29,874 bases of DNA from NCBI GenBank assembly GCA_910587055.1, contig CAJUKY010000021.1:1-29874 (forward strand), given 5' to 3'. Positions 24,064 through 29,874 of this stretch are shown here, in pieces. The DNA comes from Candidatus Gastranaerophilales bacterium. Its GTDB lineage: Bacteria > Cyanobacteriota > Vampirovibrionia > Gastranaerophilales > Gastranaerophilaceae. The notes below the pieces were generated by a model, which saw nothing but the letters and a program-made list of their open reading frames with translations, had not been told where the DNA came from and did no database searches. Both the position numbers and the translations under genes were made by a program. Each line of letters starts with the position of its first letter. Position 1 is the first letter of the stretch.

Positions 24064-25473
24064 GTGGAAGAGATTTTATTTCCGATAGTTGCGAAAATTA
24101 ACGAATATTTATCAAATTACATACTGGTATTTTTACTTATAGGTGTTGGTCTCTGGTATACAATCAAAACAAAATTTGTTCAAATCAGATGTTTTGGCGA
24201 AGGTTTAAGAAATGTCTTCGGCAAAATAAATATGTTTGATAAAACAGAAGACAAAAGTATGACATCTTTTCAGGCACTGGCAACCGCCGTAGCTGCACAG
24301 GTCGGAACGGGCAATATTGTAGGCGCATCAGGCGCGATCTTGATAGGCGGGCCCGGAGCAATATTCTGGATGTGGGTAATAGCTTTCTTTGGAATGGCTA
24401 CAATATACGCAGAAGCAACTCTTGCAATAAAAACCAGAATAACAAGCAAAAGCGGTGCAGTTAAAGGCGGACCTGTGTATTATATCAGAACCGCTTTTAG
24501 AGGAAAATTCGGAAAAATGCTTGCGGCTTTCTTTGCCGTAGCTGCAGTTCTGGCGCTCGGGTTTATGGGCGCTATGGTGCAGTCCAATTCAATTGCATAC
24601 TGTATGCAGACTGCATTTAATATTGAACCATGGTGTATCGGGCTTTTTCTTGTTATTACCTGTGCGGTAATTTTTGTAGGCGGGATAAAGCGCCTTGCAT
24701 CGGTTGTAGAAAAAATTGTTCCGCTTATGGCGGCATTATTTATAATCGGATGTCTTATAATTTTAATTTCACGCCTCAAATATATCCCTGAAACCTTTTA
24801 TTTGATTTTTAAATACGCATTTGCTCCGCAGGCAATTTTAGGCGGCGGTTTTGGCTATGCATTCAAAACGGCTTTAAGTCAGGGTGCTAAACGCGGTCTG
24901 TTTTCAAATGAAGCAGGCATGGGCTCTACCCCTCACGCACATGCGCTTGCAAATGTTAAAGATCCGCATATTCAAGGAACCGTCGCCATGATTGGCGTAT
25001 TTATAGATACGTTTGTTATACTTACGTTAAATGCTCTTATTGTTATTTCTACCCTGTATACAAGCGGCGAAGTTCTGTCAAACGGTTACACGGAGGCTGT
25101 TATGGAGATATTAAATAAAACAAATCTTGTGCAGACGGCATTCGGTTCTGTTTTTGGCAATTCGTTCGGAGCAATATTTGTTGCAATCTGTCTGTTTTTC
25201 TTTGCATTTTCAACAATTTTAAGCTGGAACTTATTCGGAAAAATCAATGCGGTTTATCTTTTCGGGAAAAAACATGCAGCAGCCTCAAAATTAATTTACA
25301 CAATAATTGCGCTTGGCTTTATTATGCTTGGCAGTTTAATTTCAAGTGATTTTGTGTGGGAATTAACCGATATGTTTAATAATTTAATGGTCATCCCAAA
25401 TGCAACCGCACTGTTTGCATTGACAGGGGTTGTTGTCAGCATTTCAAAGAAAAAGCATAAGCATTCTTCATAA
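24064..25473 (+). CDS. Sodium:alanine/glycine symporter (AGCS family)
   Basis: This 469-residue membrane protein is of the alanine-or-glycine:cation symporter family. The signature segments are ATAVAAQVGTGNIVGASGA and GPGAIFWMW near 80-110, GGPVYYI near 135, and SQGAKRGLFSNEAGMGSTP near 277-295. About ten membrane helices can be traced. It begins with GTG at 24064, supported by AGGA about 9 bases upstream; no nearby ATG fits. It should take up small neutral amino acids with Na+. It follows the MFS gene after 74 bp and converges on sstT with 8 bp between the stop codons and no visible terminator. Confidence 0.95.
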   Translation: MEEILFPIVAKINEYLSNYILVFLLIGVGLWYTIKTKFVQIRCFGEGLRNVFGKINMFDKTEDKSMTSFQALATAVAAQVGTGNIVGASGAILIGGPGAIFWMWVIAFFGMATIYAEATLAIKTRITSKSGAVKGGPVYYIRTAFRGKFGKMLAAFFAVAAVLALGFMGAMVQSNSIAYCMQTAFNIEPWCIGLFLVITCAVIFVGGIKRLASVVEKIVPLMAALFIIGCLIILISRLKYIPETFYLIFKYAFAPQAILGGGFGYAFKTALSQGAKRGLFSNEAGMGSTPHAHALANVKDPHIQGTVAMIGVFIDTFVILTLNALIVISTLYTSGEVLSNGYTEAVMEILNKTNLVQTAFGSVFGNSFGAIFVAICLFFFAFSTILSWNLFGKINAVYLFGKKHAAASKLIYTIIALGFIMLGSLISSDFVWELTDMFNNLMVIPNATALFALTGVVVSISKKKHKHSS

Positions 25474-25481
25474 AATCTGTT

Positions 25482-26729
25482 TTAAAGGGCTTCTTTCCTT
25501 ATCTTTCTATATTCGGCAGCTGCTGTAAAAATAACATCAGAAGATGAATTTAGCGCCGTTTCGAAACTATCTTGCAGTACGCCGATTATAAAACCAACAC
25601 CTACAACCTGAATTGCAATATCGTTTGAAACACCAAACAGAGAGCAGGCAAGGGGAATTAAAAGCAATGAACCGCCCGCAACCCCTGAAGCGCCGCAGGC
25701 TGCAAATGAAGCAAGAACTGCAAGAATAATTGCGGTGGCAAAGCTTACATCAATGCCCAGGGTATGCACGGCAGCAAGAGTCATAATGGTAATTGTAACC
25801 GCTGCACCGCTCATGTTTATGGTTGCCCCCAGGGGAATAGAAATTGAATACATATCCTTATCAAGCCCCAATTTTTCACAAAGAGTCATATTAACCGGAA
25901 TATTAGCAGCAGAACTTCTTGTAAAAAATGCAGTAATACCGCTTTCTTTAAGGCATTTTAATATAAGCGGGTAAGGGTTTTGTCTTGTCACAATGGAAAC
26001 AATAACAGGATTTGAAACAAAATAGACAAATAGCATACAAAGAGCAAGCAGAAGAATCAGTTTGCCGTATTCCGCAAAAATTTCCGTACCGCTTGATGAA
26101 ACGGCAGAAAATACAAGCCCCATAATACCAAAGGGGGCAAAATTTATAATTTTACAAACAACATTAGAGGAGCAATTTGCAATATCTGAAAGAAACTTTT
26201 TAGTATCGGGCGATGCTATATTTTTCATAGCAAAACCGAAAATAATTGCCCAGAAAAGTATCCCCAGATAATTGCCTGAACCAAGCGAGGTTACAGGATT
26301 TGAAACAATATTAATCAAAAGATTATCTACAACTTCGCTTAAATGGGCAGGTGCGGCGGAAAATTCAGCGTTGATATTAGAAAGAGTAAGCGTTAAAGGA
26401 AACATAAAGCTTGCAATAACTGCAGCACAGGCAGCAAGAAAGGTTGAAATAAGGTAGAGAATAATAACAACCTTAAAACGCCCGTCATGCTTTATCTGCC
26501 CCTGCGCCAGAGAACTAATGACAAGCAGAAATACAAGAATAGGGGCAATACCCTTAAGGGCTCCTATAAAAAGTTCTCCAATCATTTTGATAAACTTAAA
26601 ATCGGGAATAAACAGGGCAAAAATAATACCGAAAAAAATACCTATAATAATTCTTAAAATAAGATTAGTATTATTGTATTTTTTATAAAATTTTAAAAAA
26701 AGATTATTACTATTCATACTTACCTGCAT
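25482..26729 (-). CDS. sstT: Serine/threonine:Na+ symporter
   Basis: This protein of 415 residues (411 if it starts at ATG 26717, which has AGG 5 bases upstream) matches SstT of the dicarboxylate/amino acid:cation symporter family. The strongest evidence is AFFTRSSAANIPVNMTLCEK, followed by SIPLGATINMSGAA and the ACGASGVAGGSLLLIPLAC hairpin. FIIGVLQDSFETALNSSSD near the end is also nearly the same as in characterised SstT. Eight membrane helices and two re-entrant loops are expected. It should import serine and threonine with Na+, feeding fermentation or biosynthesis. It converges on the AGCS gene, so two Na+-driven amino acid importers lie side by side. Confidence 0.95.
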   Translation of the reverse strand: MQVSMNSNNLFLKFYKKYNNTNLILRIIIGIFFGIIFALFIPDFKFIKMIGELFIGALKGIAPILVFLLVISSLAQGQIKHDGRFKVVIILYLISTFLAACAAVIASFMFPLTLTLSNINAEFSAAPAHLSEVVDNLLINIVSNPVTSLGSGNYLGILFWAIIFGFAMKNIASPDTKKFLSDIANCSSNVVCKIINFAPFGIMGLVFSAVSSSGTEIFAEYGKLILLLALCMLFVYFVSNPVIVSIVTRQNPYPLILKCLKESGITAFFTRSSAANIPVNMTLCEKLGLDKDMYSISIPLGATINMSGAAVTITIMTLAAVHTLGIDVSFATAIILAVLASFAACGASGVAGGSLLLIPLACSLFGVSNDIAIQVVGVGFIIGVLQDSFETALNSSSDVIFTAAAEYRKIRKEAL

Positions 26730-26777
26730 TTTGCTCTTAAAACAAAGATAACATAAACAGGAATGAATTTTTTAAAA

Positions 26778-26873
26778 TTAAGAAAGATAATTTTTAAACC
26801 CTTCTTCCCTAAGCCATTTGCGAGGCTCTTGTACGGGTGCAGGATAGAATTTGCCTTCCTTTTTTAATTGACT
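26778..26873 (-). pseudogene. Out-of-frame C-terminal tail of the acyltransferase
   Basis: About 31 codons in the frame next to the acyltransferase, without their own start, ending in REEGFKNYLS and TAA at 26778-26780. The residue mix and the Trp/Pro-rich end are those of a real acyltransferase tail. Confidence 0.5.
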
Positions 26874-27373
26874 TTATCTCTATACCCAATAATTTTAGCA
26901 GGATTGCCGCCGACAATGGCGCAATACGGAACAGACTTTGTAACAACGGAACCCGCTGCGACTATTGCCCCTTCATCAATTTTTACACCACCCATGATAA
27001 TGCTTCTTAAACCAATCCAGACATTATCACCGATTTCCGTTCTTTTAAGAAGACCAATATTATCAAAAGGTATTTGTTTTGCATCTTTAAAATGATGATT
27101 TGTGGTTAAAAATAAACAGCCTTCGCCAATTTTTGAATTAGCACCAATAAATATACCGCCTTCTGCATAAATTCTTACTTCAGAACCTATGTAAACATTT
27201 CCGCCTAATTTAATATTTTCAATATTTTGTAAAATTGCATTATCAGCAATTATATTACTTATGTATAGCGGATGAATAGGGATGTTGTTTTTTAAATGCT
27301 TATCTTTTAATTTTCTTCTAATATTCTTATTAGGTATGAGATTTATAAAAAATTTTAATAACTTTTTATTCAA
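26864..27373 (-). CDS. Hexapeptide-repeat O-acyltransferase, probably frameshifted at the C-terminus
   Basis: I place the start at TTG 27373 (169 aa), with AGGA about 9 bases upstream. Reading further back runs through tRNA-Gln and gives a false N-terminus. The product has left-handed beta-helix repeats (NVYIGSEVRI, IFIGANSKIG, DNVWIGLRSIIMGGVKIDEG, AIVAAGSVVTK) and ends with AIVGGNPAKIIGYRDK, typical of LacA/CatB/WbbJ-type acetyltransferases acting on sugars. After YRDK it stops in two codons. The next frame continues for about 30 residues with protein-like sequence (QLKKEGKFYPAPVQEPRKWL) to a stop at 26778. One extra A in the AAA run at 26873-26875 would join the two frames into a protein of about 198 residues. 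Confidence 0.8.
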   Translation of the reverse strand: MNKKLLKFFINLIPNKNIRRKLKDKHLKNNIPIHPLYISNIIADNAILQNIENIKLGGNVYIGSEVRIYAEGGIFIGANSKIGEGCLFLTTNHHFKDAKQIPFDNIGLLKRTEIGDNVWIGLRSIIMGGVKIDEGAIVAAGSVVTKSVPYCAIVGGNPAKIIGYRDKVN

Positions 27374-27396
27374 AATTCCGTTCCTGTAATAAAAAA

Positions 27397-27467
27397 CTCC
27401 CGGACATGGATTCGAACCACGATTGAATGATCCAGAGTCATCCGTCCTGCCGTTAGACGATCCGGGA
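27397..27467 (-). tRNA. tRNA-Gln (CTG)
   Basis: A complete cloverleaf. The acceptor stem is TCCCGGA/TCCGGGA, the anticodon stem GATGA/TCATT encloses the loop CTCTGGA, and the T-loop is TTCGAAT. The discriminator is G and CCA is not encoded. A T6 run follows directly, and the acyltransferase start is 23 bp further on. Confidence 0.94.
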
Positions 27468-27482
27468 ATAAAGAACCCCATT

Positions 27483-27511
27483 ATTGTACTACATCAAAAC
27501 TTTTTGTGCAA
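27483..27511 (-). promoter_or_regulatory. Promoter of tRNA-Gln
   Basis: Minus strand: TTGCAC (27511-27506), 17-bp spacer, TACAAT (27488-27483). The predicted start is about 9 bp before the tRNA 5' end. It may also serve the acyltransferase gene. Confidence 0.5.
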
Positions 27512-27623
27512 GAGTTCTGCAATATAATTATGTCCAAAAATATAAAAGTTTTAAATTATAGGCAATTTTTTAAATAATCAGTTTTAATTAATATAAATAT
27601 TTTATCAACGAAATTTTAAAAGC

Positions 27624-28418
27624 ATGGTATCTTTAGGCAATATAAAAAGCGCTATAATTAAAACCCCTTTAATTAAGGGTAAAACGCAGGTTTGTACACC
27701 CCCAAAAAATCCTCAGCTTAAATTAACTTATAATAAGGATGTATTTTTTATAAATATGAAAAAATACAAAAGAAATGAAAACTGGGGAGAAGGTATGCTT
27801 AATGCCGCTTATGAATTATCATCAATGATGACAAAAGGTACAGATTTTAATGAAATTCTAAGCACGGGAGAGAAATTAATTAAAAATTTAAATTCAAGAA
27901 TGTATGGTAAAAAGAAAATGTTTTACTCGCTTTTTACCTTAAAAACAAGAGGCAGAGGAGCAGAGTATCATACAAAATATAAGGACAAACTTAAACACAA
28001 TCTTATCTTAAAACCAAAGGCAAATGCCGAATATAAAAAAGCAAACACCTGTTTTATAAACAATTTCTTTAATTACGTATTGATTAATTACGGCTGGCGT
28101 AGAACAAATAAAATTTCAAATCTTGATTTAGTAAAACATGCATATGAAAAATTAAATACAATCAAAAATCCAACCATAGATGATGTTAATAAAACTGCAG
28201 CAACAATTCACTGGTTGATAGCCCAAGAATGCCCATATGAAAGAGGGAATGATTCTATGGCAAATCTCTTAACAAAAGCTATTTATCATAAAAACGGAAT
28301 AAAAATATCACCTTTTAAAGAATCCGTAAGCGCTGATTTTGAAGCATTTTACAGAGATTTGGATGATTATATAAAAATATATCCCCGGCTGTTTGAAAAA
28401 ATGCCTTATAAGGAATAA
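27624..28418 (+). CDS. Fic-like protein with altered active site
   Basis: This 264-residue basic protein is of uncertain family. Near the C-terminus, TIHWLIAQECPYERGNDSMA (194-213) lines up position for position with the Fic motif HPFx(D/E)GNGR: Cys203, Pro204, Tyr205, Glu206, Arg207, Gly208, Asn209, Asp210, Ser211. The helix before it, and the spacing of 17 residues from the motif Asn to the end of a following NGI, match Fic/Doc proteins. The catalytic His is Cys, and the GR that binds phosphate is DS. If the fold is right, normal AMP transfer is unlikely. The N-terminal 170 residues match nothing I know. No Shine-Dalgarno is visible at ATG 27624; an internal ATG in MKKYKR (codon 45) is also possible. 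I see no antitoxin gene beside it. Confidence 0.6.
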   Translation: MVSLGNIKSAIIKTPLIKGKTQVCTPPKNPQLKLTYNKDVFFINMKKYKRNENWGEGMLNAAYELSSMMTKGTDFNEILSTGEKLIKNLNSRMYGKKKMFYSLFTLKTRGRGAEYHTKYKDKLKHNLILKPKANAEYKKANTCFINNFFNYVLINYGWRRTNKISNLDLVKHAYEKLNTIKNPTIDDVNKTAATIHWLIAQECPYERGNDSMANLLTKAIYHKNGIKISPFKESVSADFEAFYRDLDDYIKIYPRLFEKMPYKE

Positions 28419-28510
28419 AACATCACAGTACAATTTTATACCTATTTTTAAATCCCGAAAAATGCCTCAATAATCCTTTAATATTGCGACAGTCTGAATA
28501 GAAGTTTTGT

Positions 28511-29512
28511 TTAAGTATTTTGAATAGTTGAATTATTATTTTTTAATTTATTACTTCTAAACTCATAAGCTTTTGCAACATCATCATTATTTAAACCGGA
28601 AAGATATTTTTGTGAATTTTTAATAATTTTGCCCCAATTTTCAGGTAAATCTTGCAAGTTAAGTTCTTTCATTGATTTATCAAACAGATAATCAAACATT
28701 ATCTCTACAAAATCATCCTTGTCGGAATAATTTGCCAGCCTATTTTTTACTGTTTCCAATAAAGTTTTTGTTTCTTTTGTATTATCAATCATAGAGTAAA
28801 AGTCTTTGAGCGTTGAAACCCCCATTTTTTGTTCTAATTCGTATTGAGCATTTCTTGCAGAAATTTCCAATTCATTATCAAAATTGCCCGTAATCATCAT
28901 AAATTTGCGATAATTAGAATATTCAATTCCTTCTTTTTCAACGTTTTTATCATAATTCTCTATAGCATTAACATACTTTTCAACTTCAAATCCTTCCGTA
29001 TCAACGTACGGTGTTAATTTTTGAAAAATTTCATGATTAACTTTTTGCATTTCGGGCGGTATTGTTTTTTTAATTGCTTCTGTTTGAAGTAATTGTTCAT
29101 ATTTTTCAGCACCCAATACTTTGTATAATTTTGCGCATACGATTAAATGATCCAATTCATGTCTTAAGATACATAAAACAGCATCATCGGAGAATTGAGA
29201 ATTTGGACTTTTGCAAAATTCTTTATTATAATAAATTTTCCCTTCCGCAATAGAAGTCATTGCGTAGGCTCCGGGACCACAATCTCCATTTTCACAAACA
29301 ACAACTTCAGGCGGAACTCCTAAATCTTTCAAAATTATATCTTTAGCTTTTAAAATCTTTTCATCTAAACTTCCATCAAGTTGCCTTAACTGATTTGCAA
29401 CCTGAAATGAACTTCCTTTAGCTTCAGCTACAACTTTAAAAATTGGAGGCATTTGAATTAATCTGTCTTTGTATGCATTAAGAGGAACCGGTGTATAAGG
29501 ATTTTGAGCCAA
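28511..29512 (-). CDS. HExxH putative metalloprotein, N-terminus possibly frameshifted
   Basis: The open frame begins at TTG 29512 (333 aa). Residues 111-130 read DAVLCILRHELDHLIVCAKL, a helix with the zinc motif HELDH (H118, E119, H122), as in gluzincin-type peptidases. The segment before it (EGKIYYNKEF) is typical of the strand that precedes such a helix. The C-terminal 200 residues are charged helices with no family I recognise. There is no signal peptide. The TTG has no ribosome binding site. An ATG at 29564, just past tRNA-Asn, opens a short frame (MRNFCNKNFTP) that would join this one if the C5 run near 29535 had four Cs. The gene may therefore be frameshifted, or truly start with TTG. 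Peptidase activity is inference. Confidence 0.7.
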   Translation of the reverse strand: MAQNPYTPVPLNAYKDRLIQMPPIFKVVAEAKGSSFQVANQLRQLDGSLDEKILKAKDIILKDLGVPPEVVVCENGDCGPGAYAMTSIAEGKIYYNKEFCKSPNSQFSDDAVLCILRHELDHLIVCAKLYKVLGAEKYEQLLQTEAIKKTIPPEMQKVNHEIFQKLTPYVDTEGFEVEKYVNAIENYDKNVEKEGIEYSNYRKFMMITGNFDNELEISARNAQYELEQKMGVSTLKDFYSMIDNTKETKTLLETVKNRLANYSDKDDFVEIMFDYLFDKSMKELNLQDLPENWGKIIKNSQKYLSGLNNDDVAKAYEFRSNKLKNNNSTIQNT

Positions 29513-29571
29513 TGAAGCAAAAAGATTAGAAGGGGGTAAAATTTTTGTTACAAAAATTTCTCATGAAAAAA

Positions 29572-29643
29572 CTCCTCAGGTTGGACTCGAACCAACAACC
29601 TACCGGTTAACAGCCGGTTGCTCCGCCATTGAGCTACTGAGGA
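29572..29643 (-). tRNA. tRNA-Asn (GTT)
   Basis: A complete cloverleaf. The acceptor stem is TCCTCAG/CTGAGGA, the anticodon stem ACCGG/CCGGT encloses the loop CTGTTAA, and the T-loop is TTCGAGT. The discriminator is G and CCA is not encoded. A T6 run follows the 3' end. Confidence 0.95.
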
Positions 29644-29666
29644 TTATATTTTTCTATTAATATTAC

Positions 29667-29692
29667 TCACTTGTAACGTGCATTGCAAGTGA
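29667..29692 (-). other. Hairpin in the tRNA-Asn leader
   Basis: TCACTTGTAA (29667-29676) and TTGCAAGTGA (29683-29692) pair over 10 positions with one wobble, around the loop CGTGCA. It lies between the promoter and the tRNA, so it would be part of the precursor. The role is unknown; RNA processing is one option. Confidence 0.5.
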
Positions 29693-29709
29693 ACTTCTCT
29701 ATGAAATTT

Positions 29710-29737
29710 ATTATAACAATAAAACTATTTTTTGCAA
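29710..29737 (-). promoter_or_regulatory. Promoter of tRNA-Asn
   Basis: Minus strand: TTGCAA (29737-29732), 16-bp spacer, TATAAT (29715-29710). The predicted start leaves a precursor leader of about 60 nt. Confidence 0.5.
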
Positions 29738-29826
29738 GAGATTTTATAGAAATTCGTAAATTTATCATTCAACTTTATTATTTTATAATAATAAATACCG
29801 GAGGGGTTTAAAGCAGCCCTAAAAAA

Positions 29827-29835
29827 TGCTATAAT
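29827..29835 (+). promoter_or_regulatory. Extended -10 promoter of the right-edge gene
   Basis: TGCTATAAT is a full extended -10 box. The dyad TTATCAA-ATC-TTGATAA (29835-29851) follows at once, spanning the predicted start site, and could be an operator. Confidence 0.6.
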
Positions 29836-29864
29836 TATCAAATCTTGATAAAAAGGAGAATAAA

Positions 29865-29874
29865 ATGTGTAAAA
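29865..29874 (+). CDS. Start of an unidentified gene, cut by the window edge
   Basis: Only Met-Cys-Lys is visible. The start is supported by AGGAG 6 bases upstream and by an extended -10 promoter about 30 bp before the ATG. Nothing can be said about the product. Confidence 0.6.

Noticed and set aside
27374..27481. N-terminal extension of the acyltransferase
   Set aside because: It is tRNA-Gln read as protein.

Overview
The window is AT-rich bacterial chromosome with genes on both strands. It carries marks of an obligate, H2-linked anaerobe: a [FeFe]-hydrogenase maturase (HydG) and a flavodiiron protein. It also carries lineage-restricted proteins with Asn/Ser-rich N-termini that end in a short 'SFGG/SFGN/FKGG' block. 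Together these suggest a gut, non-photosynthetic relative of cyanobacteria (Gastranaerophilales / Melainabacteria type). That placement is inference: there is no rRNA or other marker gene here.

Left part (1-9470). A minus-strand lipoprotein-like gene enters from the left edge; its C-terminus is a (Asp-Thr)n repeat. An FAD oxidoreductase, an orphan NarL-type response regulator and a 526-bp intergenic stretch follow. The stretch is rich in hairpins and may hold a small RNA. Next are a very unusual GT5 (glycogen-synthase-like) glycosyltransferase with a C-terminal membrane segment and proline-rich tail, and a flavodiiron protein.

Middle (9540-19530). tRNA-Thr and trpD diverge from overlapping promoters. 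hydG follows, then a large membrane protein with an internal duplication, and two paralogues with near-identical N-termini but diverged bodies. A YdjC/ChbG deacetylase, a histidine kinase and a second NarL-type regulator overlap as an operon. tRNA-Lys and tRNA-Glu are separated by debris made of tRNA fragments.

Right part (19675-29874). A compact cell-wall salvage cluster contains an SLT transglycosylase, anmK, murQ and an Fsr-like MFS transporter. anmK and murQ diverge from interlocked, apparently leaderless promoters. Two Na+/amino-acid symporters (AGCS and SstT) converge next. A hexapeptide acyltransferase that looks frameshifted sits beside tRNA-Gln. A Fic-like protein with an altered active site, an HExxH protein whose start looks frameshifted beside tRNA-Asn, and the first codons of a new plus-strand gene complete the window.

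The strongest candidate for something undescribed joins two observations. Five otherwise unrelated proteins share the N-terminal F-G-G/N block. Four of their genes carry the same 18-bp imperfect dyad, GTAAA-N8-TTTG(C/T) on the plus strand, 42-66 bp upstream of the start codon.
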